Shown here: positions 34,037 to 44,447 of the stretch, in pieces
Numbering within the stretch: position 1 is the stretch's first letter
How the letters are laid out: each line of letters starts with the position of its first letter
Source of the DNA: Aplectana chamaeleonis
Lineage: Eukaryota > Nematoda > Chromadorea > Rhabditida > Cosmocercidae
Assembly: GCA_029168955.1 (NCBI GenBank)
Contig: JAPDOI010001919.1
Location: forward strand, 52,501 to 116,500
Length of the DNA stretch: 64,000 nt
Direction: 5' to 3'
Program-made: the position numbers and the translations under genes
Notes under the pieces: generated by a model
The model's database searches: none
What the model was told of the DNA's origin: nothing
What the model saw: the letters and a program-made list of their open reading frames with translations, nothing else

Positions 34037-34163
34037 CATTTTAGTCTGATGAATGGACGGGGCTGCGACGGTAGATCACCCCGCGCGAATCGAAACCCCA
34101 TTCTCCAGTGAGGCCGCCAACCTCGCACGGCCAGCCGCCTGGTCCATGCGTCAGACTAAAATG
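34037..34163 (-). repeat. 127-bp SINE/MITE-like repeat, copy 2
   Basis: Bounded by CATTTTAGTCTGA and its exact complement TCAGACTAAAATG. Matches 9684-9810 at roughly nine of ten positions by eye. The interior ATGGACGGGGCTGCGACGGT and AGTGAGGCCGCCAAC are identical between the two. Confidence 0.75.
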
Positions 34164-35127
34164 AAAATGGAAACCATAGATTATGGTTGGAACGCAGGTT
34201 CCAATTCAAGCGGAAAGCTACTTTTCCCTGTCTTTTTCGAGAAAGTGTAGGATAAAAGCTAGAAGGAATTGAACAGTTCGAAATTTCTTGCAATAAATTC
34301 GCATTAAAAAATTTTGCGAAATGTTAGTGAAATCCACAGGAAGTTTTGGTCTGCATTACTGTGGCGTGTACGCAAGAGTACGTGAGTGTCTGATCTCCGC
34401 AGCAAGCTGCAGCAACGCAATAGCGGGCGTTTTCATTCCGCTGGTGTATGTCCAGGGCCATAAGGTGACAGAGGGCGGCAGGCGGAAAAAAAGAGTGGTG
34501 CATTTTGTCACCGCTGCAGAAGAGCCACGAGGCCAAGATGCCAGCGCTCGATAGCTTTATCATAGCGTCGTACACGTTCGAGTTTGCTGGCGATTTAGAG
34601 AAAAAGTACTTCAATTAGGGCAGTGTGGAGCTGCAAAGCCGCAGGCCAGTCCACGGTTGCTCACTGTCCAACACAGCTGGCTGGCCTCCCTCTTTTCCGA
34701 GCACAGCGCTGCGGCCCACTTGCAAAAGTTGAAGAAAGTGGTAGAGAAAGCAGGTTTCACAGAGACGCAGGCTGCTTTGCCGCATTTCCACAGGACGTTA
34801 TAGGGAGATAAATCTAATTGGGTATACTCAATACTGAGAGAGAAATCATCAGAATTGAGACAATATGTACATGAGTGTGATACAAAAACTGCATTCAAGT
34901 CCATGTATTGAATCCTGCTCATTTCACTTTCCGTTGTAAGCCTTGACAAGCACAGACCAGTATCGTCGTGTGCATACCATACATTTCATCGCTGTCCGTT
35001 TAACGAAAAAAAAATCCACCTTCGCACAGTATTTTCGGGTACTACGGCGTCTAACGTCTAATTGGTGTTTCGAAGAAGCTATGCATTTTGAAAGATGTTA
35101 TAGACTGTTCAGATCGCAGGAAGATGA
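34164..35127. other. Unassigned stretch
   Basis: No gene supported. GGCAGTGTGGAGCTGCAAAG and later blocks look unique. Confidence 0.4.
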
Positions 35128-35271
35128 ACGCGGCCTTTGCTCAAGCTTCAGATATTATGGAAGTCATGTTATTGGTTTGCTCTATCATTCTCAGCTCTTT
35201 TATGACTACGGTTTTCATTCTTTATGGCAAAACCTTGCTCGAGGTCAGTCTCCTTTTCGAAGACAATTTTT
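35128..35271 (+). CDS. Possible membrane-protein exon, weak
   Basis: Between a possible acceptor (TTCAG, about 35113) and a possible donor (GAG|GTCAGT, about 35244) the frame reads FAQASDIMEVMLLVCSIIL and SSFMTTVFILYGKTLLE, a single hydrophobic segment of about 22 residues. The pattern IMEV..(x9)..SS..TTVFILYG is loosely like transmembrane segment 5 of nematode chemoreceptors (compare 62776). It may equally be chance. It lies just left of a fold-back whose arm begins near 35310. Confidence 0.2.
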
Positions 35272-35309
35272 TTGAGTACTCTGTTGAGTGCGTATTGGTG
35301 CAACGTCTT

Positions 35310-36116
35310 AGCAATACTGTCTTTATTCGGGAGTGCACAAGCCCCCCTTTTCAACCGCACATTCTGCTACGGTAATGAACCACGGTAGCGCGGTCTTTGG
35401 TGAACCTGTTCTCTCCCACACCATGCGACAGGCATCGACTTTCGCATGACCACGGTGGTGGCCATCGTGTATCAACACTCCTGAGGATGCGGGAGAAACG
35501 GGGGAGGAGCGAGGTTTCTGAATGGACGCAACACGGGCTAGCCCCTGCCCCCGGCTGTTGCGTCCAATCAGGAACCTCGCATCTCCCCCGTTTGTCCCGC
35601 CTCCTCAGGGGTGTTGATACACGATGACCACCACCCGCATGACCACGGTGAGTTTTTTCATTTTTTTCTCTGCCGTTTTCAGTTGTTTTGGTGATTATTC
35701 AAATGTCATCGTCTTGGCTAAAGGTTAGGGTATACATTAAGCTTTGCAGAATCCTTCGCGCTACCGAGAAATTGAGAAAACATCTGTTCTCTTTTTTTTT
35801 GCCAAAAAAAAATTTCTTTTTGAACATTTATCTACTGTTTCGTATCCATGGGTCATTTACCCGCATCCCATTACGTCGACATTTAAATTATCACTGAAAC
35901 AACATAAGACGGCAAAAGAAATTCAAAAACTCACTTTCTCTGAGCATGATCGCCGGCCATGCGGACGAATGAACGGCGGTCATGCGAAAGTCGATGCCTG
36001 CCACATGGGGTGGGAGAGAACGGGCTCGTCACAGACCGCGCCGCAGTGCTGGATTACTGTAAAGCAAGTGCGGGTGAGAAGGGGAACTTGTGCATTCCCG
36101 AATAAAGGCAATATAA
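35310..36116. mobile_element. Fold-back with about 145-bp outer arms
   Basis: 35310-35455 pairs with 35970-36116. Anchors are TCTTTATTCGGGAGTGCACA / TGTGCATTCCCGAATAAAG, GGCATCGACTTTCGCATGAC / GTCATGCGAAAGTCGATGCC, and GGGAGAGAACGGGC opposite CTGTTCTCTCCCAC. A second, tighter fold-back (35458-35635) is nested inside. Confidence 0.8.
35458..35635. mobile_element. 178-bp nested fold-back flanked by 15-bp direct repeats
   Basis: Arms of about 75 bp pair CATCGTGTATCAACACTCCT with AGGGGTGTTGATACACGATG, and AATGGACGCAACA with TGTTGCGTCCAAT. The element is flanked on both sides by CGCATGACCACGGTG (35443-35457 and 35636-35650), which looks like a target-site duplication inside the larger fold-back. 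Confidence 0.8.
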
Positions 36117-36674
36117 AAACAATATGTTAATGTGAGGAAGCCGAAATACTCCGCGATTTTTTGCTTTTTGCTATCACTATCTCTGAGGCCTGCAGTAAAC
36201 CCCCTCAAAAGTCTGGGAGCTCGCCAGACTCTAATTCCAAAAAAAGGCTTGCCAGGTGATTAGAATCCGTGATCGTATGCTGAAACATACGGACCACGCC
36301 AGAGAAAAACTTTTCTGGCTAGACGAGGAGTCTGGGGAGCAAACAGAACTTGATTCTGCGGCTTTCCTCAAACTTCGCTGCCATACACTCACGTGAGAGC
36401 GTGGATTCGAGAAGAGAAATTATCGAGTTATCCCGGATCGTCTCGATAAATTCTGTCGGAACTTGTGCATTTTCTTGTTAGCTACGACGCAATAATGAAC
36501 AATTGGCCCGAACCTGTGCGAATTTACTGAGAAAGAAAGCATGGAGTTGGTCGATTTGTGAATGACCTCCTATAGAATAAGGGCAGTCTGTTCTTATTCG
36601 CACAGGTATCATCAAGTGTTATCACATCCTAAATATGCAAGAACGACCGCTTGAAGGCAATTCAACGCTAATGG
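36117..36674. other. Unassigned stretch
   Basis: No gene or repeat structure recognised. Confidence 0.4.
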
Positions 36675-37184
36675 AATTCTGTAAAAAAGGGGTCTCCCAA
36701 GCAAAAGTGGTTTGGTTCGCGTTACAAACGTTCCAACAAAAAGGGAACAATAGGGAAGTGGAATGAGGAGAGTCTACAAAAAATGAACAATATCCTCCAG
36801 GAACTCTTTTCTTTTTCGAAACTTCCAAACAGCGGAAACAAACCGTTGCGGTTCTCTATGAGGAAGCGCTTTTGGCTCCATAAAGGACTTTGATTAGATG
36901 AGTGCCGATAAAATATGTATATATGCATGTGTACCTAATAGCTATCATTAAAAGAGGAGATGATATCAAATTGTTTTGGGGAACCAGTCAATTCTCTCTC
37001 GTAAAATACCACAACGGTTTGTTTCCGCTGTTTGGAAGTTTCGAAAAAGAAAAGAGTTCCTGGAGGATATTGTTCATTTTTTGTAGACTCTCCTCATTCT
37101 GCTTTCCTAATGTTCCCTTTTTGTTGAAACATTTGTAACGCTAACCAAACCACTTTTGCTTCGGAGACCCCTTTTTTACAGAAT
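36675..37184. mobile_element. 510-bp fold-back element
   Basis: 36675-36853 and 37009-37184 are inverted copies. Anchors include AATTCTGTAAAAAAGGGGTC / GACCCCTTTTTTACAGAATT, and GAACAATATCCTCCAGGAAC with its complement near 37055. The 155-bp loop is AT-rich. The frames overlapping it come from the same sequence on opposite strands. Confidence 0.85.
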
Positions 37185-38295
37185 TGTTCACTTTTTCTTG
37201 ATATTACGCTGTAATATCCCATGCAAGATTTTCGAACAAAGACCTCTTCATCTCCCCTCTAGATCAGTCCTCTTTCTGTGGTCACAAGAATCAATGACCC
37301 AAAATGTTGTAAAACTATCTCAGAAAAATCACTCGATGTGGCTGACAAGACCGATGTTCACATGATATTAGCTAAGAAATGAATGACATCCATGATATAG
37401 TTCCACATAATTCATTCATATTGATTGCGTCAGCCACATCTGGCTACACCGGTTGTTACTTGCACCTTCCATGTTTTTCATACGTATCGAACGGGTCAGC
37501 CACGGTGATTTTCTCATCAAACTCTGTCAGGGGCCTGACAGGGGCTTTAGGCCCCGTGTATAGTTGGTCGCTCAGACGTAGCCAGCCCGGTCGATAATCA
37601 TGAAAGCCTGCTGGCCTTCAGCCGGATGCAGAATCTTCCCGCAGTTCTTCGCTTTCAAATGAAACTAACTTAAAACCTGGACAGTCAGAAACTACCTTCC
37701 ATTCCATCTGGACACTTCCACATCAGTGAAACAAAGCAGTTTTACATACTCATTATTTCGTTTCCGCCGCCCCATTCCTTCGCAGAACAGCCGCTTCGAT
37801 TCCATGAATCTGATATGAAAAAGCTCTGCTGAGCTGCGAATGGAGACAGTTCTAACAATTTGTTTTTGAATATAGATGCTGATAAGCAAGTACCATTTAT
37901 TGCAGAAAAAATCAGAAGGCTGGTGAAGAAGAATGAGGGCACTCAAAATGGGGTTGTGTGAATGACCTAACCGCGTTACGAAACTGAAAAGTAGCCTGGC
38001 AACAATGACCTACATAACATCTCAAGCTTTCTGCACGCTATGCTTGTCATCCTTACACTTTTACAAAAGTTTTGCAAGGTGTTCTCATACTCCTGCGCAA
38101 ATCCCGAGGCATCCAGCACACTATTTGAGACAACTAGCGCAAAGCTCAAGACTCTTGCTGATTCTTTGAGGTATGCTGCATGATTTCTCGGATGGCTAGC
38201 ATCGAGTCTGGGCTCCTGCTCACTCTATGAGGTGGTCTGCACAACTTTTCGGATGACCAGCAACGGGTCCAGAACACCTGCCCTCTATCCGGGTT
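37185..38295. other. Unassigned stretch
   Basis: A local GGGGCCTGACAGGGGCTTTA plus GGCCCC motif at 37529-37556 is palindromic in part. 38170-38280 contains two diverged CTCGGATGGCTAGCATCGAG / TTCGGATGACCAGCAACGGG blocks leading into the satellite. No gene. Confidence 0.4.
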
Positions 38296-38338
38296 TCCAC
38301 GACGTGCCGATGACGTCATCAGAAGCCCGAAGCACTTT

Positions 38339-38540
38339 GGGACTATCCTAGACAGGGGTGGGGGGGCACGCACGATTTTCTCATGAAAATGGATGGAAAA
38401 CCTGATAAAAGATGCTTGATGCTGCTATCAGTCATTGTTGTTGATGAAGTTCTGTAGAAATACTTCGATTGATAGCGTTCTAGATCGGTGTTTCATTCAA
38501 TTTCTGAATTGAATCTTGAGTGCCCGTCTAGGATAGTCCC
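38339..38540 (+). mobile_element. GGGACTATCCTAGAC element, copy 1
   Basis: About 202 bp. TIRs are GGGACTATCCTAGAC with G-run and, at the right end, C-run region GTCTAGGATAGTCCC. The right G/C run is reduced here. It interrupts a satellite unit. Confidence 0.8.
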
Positions 38541-38631
38541 GCACTTTTCACGACGTCCCGATGGCGTCATCAAAGCCCGAAGCCTTTCTCTCGATGCCCG
38601 CATGACGTCATCAGAAGCCCGAAGCACTTTT

Positions 38632-38835
38632 GGGACTATCCTAGACGGGGGGGGGCACCCACGATTTTCTCATGAAAATGAATGTAAAACCTGATAAAAG
38701 ATGCTTGATGCTGCTATCAATCATTGTTGTTGATGAAGTTCTGTAGAAATACTTCGATTGACAGCGTTATAGATCGGTGGTTCATTCCATTTCTGACTTG
38801 AATCCTGAGTGCCCCCCCCCGTCTAGGATAGTCCC
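38632..38835 (+). mobile_element. GGGACTATCCTAGAC element, copy 2
   Basis: About 204 bp with intact TIRs, including G8 and C9 runs just inside. It is flanked by GCACTTTT on both sides (38624-38631 and 38836-38843), an 8-bp duplication of a sequence that occurs once per satellite unit. Confidence 0.85.
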
Positions 38836-39305
38836 GCACTTTTCACGACGTCCCGATGACGTCGTCAGAAACTCGAAGCACTTTCCACGACGTCCCGCTG
38901 ACGTCATCAGAAGCCCGAAGCACTTTTCACGACGTCCCGATGACGTCATCAGAAGCCCGGAGCACTTTTCACGACGTACCGATGACGTCATTAGAAGCCC
39001 GAAGCACTTTTCACGATGTTCTGATGACGTCATCAGAAGCCCGGAGCACTTTTCACGACGTCCCGATGACGTTACCAGGAGCCCGAAGCACTTTTCACGA
39101 CGTCCCCATGACGTCATCAGAAGCCCGAAGCACTTTTCACGACGTCCCGATGACGTCATCAGAAGCCCGAAGCACTTTTCACGACGTCCCGATCACGTCA
39201 TCAGAAGCCCGGAGCACTTTTCACGACGTCCCGATGGCGTCATCAAAAGCCCGAAGCACTTCTCTCGATGTCCCGATGACGTCATCAGAAGCCCGAAGCA
39301 CTTTT

Positions 39306-39505
39306 GGGACTATCCTAGACGGGGGGGGGGCACCCACGATTTTCTCATGAAAATGAATGTAAAACCTGATAAAAGATGCTTGATGCTGCTATCAATCATT
39401 GTTGTTGATGAAGTTCTGTAGAAATACTTCGATTGATAGCGTTATAGATCGGTGGTTCATTCCATTTCTGACTTGAATCCTGAGTGCCCCCGTCTAGGAT
39501 AGTCC
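39306..39505 (+). mobile_element. GGGACTATCCTAGAC element, copy 3
   Basis: About 200 bp, nearly identical to copies 2 and 4 in its interior (ATGCTTGATGCTGCTATCAA and GTTGTTGATGAAGTTCTGTA). Confidence 0.85.
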
Positions 39506-39968
39506 GCACTTTCACGACGTCCCGATGACGTCGTCAGAAATCGAAGCACTTTCCACGACGTCCCGATGACGTCATCAAACCAAGCACTTTTCACGACGCC
39601 CCGACGACGTCATCAGAAGCCCGGAGCACTTTTCACGACGTACCGATGACGTCATTAGAAGCCCGAAGCACTTTTCACGATGTTCTGATGACGTCATCAG
39701 AAGCCCGGAGCACTTTTCACGACGTCCCGATGACGTTACCAGGAGCCCGAAGCACTTTTCACGACGTCCCCATGACGTCATCAGAAGCCCGAAGCACTTT
39801 CACGACGTCCCGATGACGTCATCAGAAACTCGAAGCACTTTTCACGACGTCCCGATGACGTCATCAGAAGCCCGAAGCACTTTTCACGACGTCCCGATGG
39901 CGTCATCAAAAGCCCGAAGCACTTCTTTCGATGTCCCGATGACGTCATCAGAAGCCCGAAGCACTTTT

Positions 39969-40170
39969 GGGACTATCCTAGACGGGGGGGGGCACCCACG
40001 ATTTTCTCATGAAAATGAATGTAAAACCTGATAAAAGATGCTTGATGCTGCTATCAATCATTGTTGTTGATGAAGTTCTGTAGAAATACTTCGATTGATA
40101 GCGTTATAGATCGGTGGTTCATTCCATTTCTGACTTGAATCCTGAGTGCCCCCCCGTCTAGGATAGTCCC
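39969..40170 (+). mobile_element. GGGACTATCCTAGAC element, copy 4
   Basis: About 202 bp, flanked by GCACTTTT on both sides. Same position within the satellite unit as the other copies, so the copies arose by array duplication and not by separate insertions. Confidence 0.85.
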
Positions 40171-40933
40171 GCACTTTTCACGACGTCCCGATGACGTCGT
40201 CAGAAACTCGAAGCACTTTCCACGACGTCCCGATGACGTCATCAGAAGCCCGAAGCACTTTTCACGACGTCCCGATGACGTCATCAGAAGCCCGGAGCAC
40301 TTTTCACGACGTACCGATGACGTCATCAGAAGCTCGGAGCACTTTTCACGACGTCCCGATGACGTTACCAGGAGCCCGAAGCACTTTTCACGACGTCCCC
40401 ATGACGTCATCAGAAGCCCGAAGCACTTTCACGACGTCCTGATTACGTCATCAGAAGCCCGAAGCACTTTTCGCGATGTCCCGATGACGTCATCAGAAGC
40501 CCGAAGCGCTTTTCACGACGTCCCGATGACGTCATCAGAAGCCCGAAGCACTTTCCACGACGTCCCGATGACGTCATCAGAAGCCCGAAGCACTTTTCAC
40601 GACGTCCCGATGACGTCATCAGAAGCCCGGAGCACTTTTCACGACGTACCGATGACGTCATTAGAAGCCTGAAGCACTTTTCACGATGTTCTGATGACGT
40701 CATCAGAAGCCCGGAGCACTTTTCACGACGTCCCGATGACGTTACCAGGAGCCCGAAGCACTTTTCACGACGTCCCCATGACGTCATCAGAAGCCCGGAG
40801 CACTTTTCACGACGTACCGATGACGTCATTAGAAGCCCGAAGCACTTTTCACGACGTCCCGATGGCGTCATCAAAAGCCCGAAGCACTTCTCTCGATGTC
40901 CCGATGACGTCATCAGAAGCCCGAAGCACTTTT

Positions 40934-41131
40934 GGGACTATCCTGGAGGGGGCACCACGATTTTCTCATGAAAATGAATGTAAGACCTGATAAAAGATGC
41001 TTGATGCTGCTATCAATCATTGTTGTTGATGAAGTTCTGTAGAAATACTTCGATTGATAGCGTTATAGATCGGTGGTTCATTCCATTTCTGACTTGAATC
41101 CTGAGTGCCCCCCCCCGTCTAGGATAGTCCC
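40934..41131 (+). mobile_element. GGGACTATCCTAGAC element, copy 5
   Basis: About 198 bp. The left TIR is damaged (GGGACTATCCTGGAGGGGG); the right is intact. It precedes the longest uninterrupted satellite block (41132-42110), which carries many small deletions. Confidence 0.85.
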
Positions 41132-42237
41132 GCACTTTTCACGACGTCCCGATGACGTCATCAGAAGCCCGGAGCACTTTTCACGACGTACCGATGACGT
41201 CATTAGAAGCCTGAAGCACTTTTCACGATGTTCTGATGACGTCATCAGAAGCCTGAAGCACTTTTCACGACGTCCCGATTACGTCATCAGAAGCCCGAAG
41301 CACTTTTCGCGATGTCCCGACGACGTCATCAGAAGCCCGAAGCACTTTTCACGATGTCCCGATGACTCCATCAGAAGCCCGAAGCACTTTTCGCGACGTC
41401 CCGATGACGTCATCAGAAGCCCGAAGCACTTTTCACGACGTCCCGATGACGTCATCAGAAGCCCGAAGCTTTTTTCACGACGTCCGATGACGTCATCAGA
41501 AGCCGAAGCCCTTTTCGACGTCCTGATGACGTCATCAGAACCGAAGCACTTTTCACGACGTCCCGATGACGTCATCAAGCCAAGCACTTTTCGACGTCCC
41601 GATGACGTCATCAAACCGAAGCACTTTTCACGACGTCCCGATGACGTCATCAGAAGCCCGAAGCACTTTTCACGACGTCCCGATGACGTCATCAGAAGCC
41701 CGAAGCACTTTTGCGGTGCCCCGATGACGTCATCAGAAGCCCGAAGCACTTTTCACGACGTCCCGATGCCGTCATCAGAAGCCCGAAGCACTTTTCACGC
41801 CGTCCCGATTACGTCATCAGAAGCCCGCAGCACTTTTCACGACGTCCCGATGACGTCATCAGAAGCCCGAAGCACTTTTCGACGTCCCGATGACGTCATC
41901 AAAGCCAAGCACTTTTCACGACGTTCCGATGCCGTCATCAGAAGCCCGAAGCACTTTTCACGACGTCCCGATTACGTCATCAGAAGCCCGAAGCACTTTT
42001 CACGACGTCCCGATTACGTCATTAGAAGCCCGAAGCACTTTTCACGACGTCCCGATGACGTCATCAGAAGCCCGAAGCTTTTTTCACGACGTCCCGATGA
42101 CGTCATAAGAATCCCCACTGACCTACAAATCGATTACTTACCTGCCTACATACCTCCTACCAACTTACCTGTCTGCCAAGTTGATTGCCTTCGACCATTG
42201 GCAGTGGCTAATAGCAGTGAGGACTGAAAAGCGTGAC

Positions 42238-42318
42238 GGCCCACGGCCTACGGCCCACGGCCTACGGCCCACGGCCTACGGCCCACGGCCTACGGCCTAC
42301 GGCTCACGGCCTACGGCG
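42238..42318. repeat. 14-bp tandem repeat GGCCCACGGCCTAC
   Basis: Alternating CGGCCCA / CGGCCTA heptamers, about 11 heptamer steps, ending in CGGCGCACACC. Lies 130 bp beyond the satellite. Confidence 0.9.
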
Positions 42319-43104
42319 CACACCATGAAAATTTCTTAAGCTTTCGGGCTCATAATTTTTTTGTTTGTGAACCGATTTGGCTGAAATTTGGACAGCAGAT
42401 GTCTCCTGGACCCCTTCACTTATATCCAGAGGGAAATCTTGAGAAATTTTGTTTCAAAGATTCTATAAACTATTTTATAAAATTATAAGTGATCACAAGG
42501 CCTAGGCAAAACCAAACCTCTCCAGCCGCTTCGCGGCTGGAGCGATAACTACGGCGGCCAGTTGTGACTGATAACAATAATCATGAATGAATACGGAATT
42601 AGGCTCATCTGAACCTTGTTTGCAAGAATATCAGATCATCTTATCAAATTGATATCAGACCATCTGATAGGGGTGGTTTACTGCAGCCCAGATTGATTAG
42701 CCACGCACAGCTCTGGGAGTGAGCCTCCGTCCATACGTGGCTTACTGCTCTATCACTGAAGCAGGTGGCATTAAACCTGCATAAAAATGACTCCCCTTGT
42801 TTTTCATAATCCCACCACGGAAGTTGAGGACTGTGGGAAATCATCAGCCGTTGCGCCGATTCGAGCGATTGATCACCCGATCAAATGTTTTCAATCGAAT
42901 CAACTCGAGGCAGGGGTGTTTGCCTGTGTAAATTTGCAGTCAGCGTTGAGGAGCGTCGAGAGGCGCACAACAGCGGGAACGCCCGCTCTCGCCACGAATG
43001 AACGCCGCCTGAAAGGCACTGAGAAACTATGTATTTTCGCAGAAGTTTTGAAAGTTTAGAGTTTTTATGATATGTTTCGCAATAAATCATAAGATTAATA
43101 GATA
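42319..43104. other. Unassigned stretch
   Basis: No gene recognised. Confidence 0.4.
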
Positions 43105-44447
43105 TTAAAGGCAGGGTCCGGACAGAATTTCGATTCTGAGATTTTCCGCTGAATCTCTGCGCATGGTACAGGTAGTCCGAAGGAACATGCGAAAACTGCG
43201 TTAAAACCGGCCTTCTTCAAGTTATTGAAGCCACTTACGTGAGCCGATGATCCAGAAAAGTCAGAAAAGTGTGGCCATCGTCCATGGGTCGTATTCGCCA
43301 ATAACCCGCCGGATAGTCGAAGGGTAAATGAGGTGAAATTTCAGTACAAAACGCGCGCTCCACGGCCACCTCTCGCCTTCCTTGGCTTCCCTCGCGACCG
43401 CCGGAAGTTTTTGCATCGCTTCTCGGGAAAATAGGCCGCATCGCGGCCAAATTTATTGCAAATTGCACGGAAGAGACGTTAGATTCATTCATTTTGATTT
43501 CTTAAACCCTCATTTTTTGAATTTCCGTGTGATTCTGTCTTTTGTTTCCTTTTCATTGGTGACTCAGATCCTTTTTTTCGTTACAATTATACATTTTTGG
43601 CTGTGAATATTCATTTTTGCTGTTTTTTTTTTCGAACGTTTCATTGAATTTTTACCAAAAGAAATTGAAAAGCGATTTATGCCACATCTTAATCATCCAG
43701 AGAGCTGCGGGCTCTCATCCTTATGTCCAAGTATTATAGACAGTGTGCAAAATAACGATCTTTGTTCTGCCAGGTTTCATTTTTTAAATGTGAATACTGA
43801 ATTTGAAAGACCGGTCCATTTGTGGTAAAAGAAGTCTCATTTGATGAGCCACTGTCCATAATACTTGAATTATAGAGTTTTAAATTCAGAACACGAGCTT
43901 TAAGAGCGCCGATTTACTAGAACTACGAATAAAATCCAGTAAAACATGCTATACTATTGTTCTGCAACAAAGGAAATTAGTTTTCAATATTCTTATGCTA
44001 GAAACAAGTCTAAAAATGCAAAAGAATCGAACGAAAAATAGAAAATTACACAATATTCTCGAAGGGAAGTGCACGGGAATTTGAAGGGTAATCGATCAAT
44101 ACGTTCATTTCCATCTTACAGCGTGTAAGATGGGTCGATCTGTTCCTCTGCCGCGCGCGGTATCATCCCTTCCGCTTCCCTTCGACTACCCTCGGCGGGT
44201 TGTTGGCGAATACGACCCCATATTTTATTCGTTGTCCACGCATTCTTCAAAAGTGCAGTGTAATTATCGGTCATTCCAGCCATGATTATCATGCTGTGAA
44301 TACCGTAACCCCTGACTTTTAGGCTGTTTTCTCCAGAAATACGGACTTGGAGTTAGTGAAAATTTTGGACGGTGTCCAGCTAGACCAGCCCAATCTATCT
44401 AACCCGAATTTCGGTGGTGTTAAAATCTGACCGGACCTTGCCTTCAA
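43105..44447 (-). mobile_element. 407-bp-type MITE, interrupted copy
   Basis: Termini TTAAAGGCAGGGTCCGGACA and, on the opposite strand, TTGAAGGCAAGGTCCGGTCA. Relative to 32844-33250 it is inverted and interrupted by 933 bp at 43286-44218. The remaining flanks add up to about 410 bp, matching the uninterrupted copy. Confidence 0.85.
43286..44218. mobile_element. 933-bp TIR element with CAT target duplication
   Basis: The left end GGGTCGTATTCGCCAATAAC is matched on the opposite strand at the right end by GGGTCGTATTCGCCAACAAC; similarity continues through CCCGCCG and AGTCGAAGGG. Left flank GTCCAT, right flank CATATTTT, while the empty site in the other MITE copy (opposite strand of about 33067-33077) reads GTCCATATTTT. 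Element plus a 3-bp CAT duplication explains this exactly. The interior has no recognisable transposase. A 3-bp duplication is compatible with PIF/Harbinger-like elements, though their usual target differs. Confidence 0.85.

Larger units (their letters stand above)
38296..42110. repeat. 42-bp satellite with CRE-type palindrome, higher-order organised
   Basis: Roughly 65 units of 42 bp (CACTTTTCACGACGTCCCGA, TGACGTCATCAGAAGCCCGA, AG). Most units carry the 12-bp palindrome GATGACGTCATC, whose core TGACGTCA is the consensus CRE bound by CREB/ATF bZIP factors. Variant units (TACCGATGACGTCATTAG, TGTTCTGATGACG, GACGTTACCAGGAG, GTCCCCATGACG, GATGGCGTCATCAAAAG) occur in the same order in successive blocks, so the array grew by higher-order duplication. 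Five copies of a roughly 200-bp TIR element interrupt it. Open frames up to 384 codons with a 14-residue period reflect the stop-free 42-bp unit; I do not call a protein. Confidence 0.95.

Noticed and set aside
34043..34098. CTGATGA followed by GAAA, resembling a hammerhead ribozyme core
   Set aside because: No stem II can be formed directly between CTGATGA and GAAA, and copy 1 has CTGGTGA and GAAT, so the catalytic core is not preserved.
38296..42110. Possible CRISPR array
   Set aside because: Units are directly contiguous with no unique spacers, and the context is eukaryotic.
41073..42227. 384-codon frame across the CRE satellite
   Set aside because: The frame is kept open by the stop-free 42-bp unit and shifts register within the array; parallel frames are open on the other strand.
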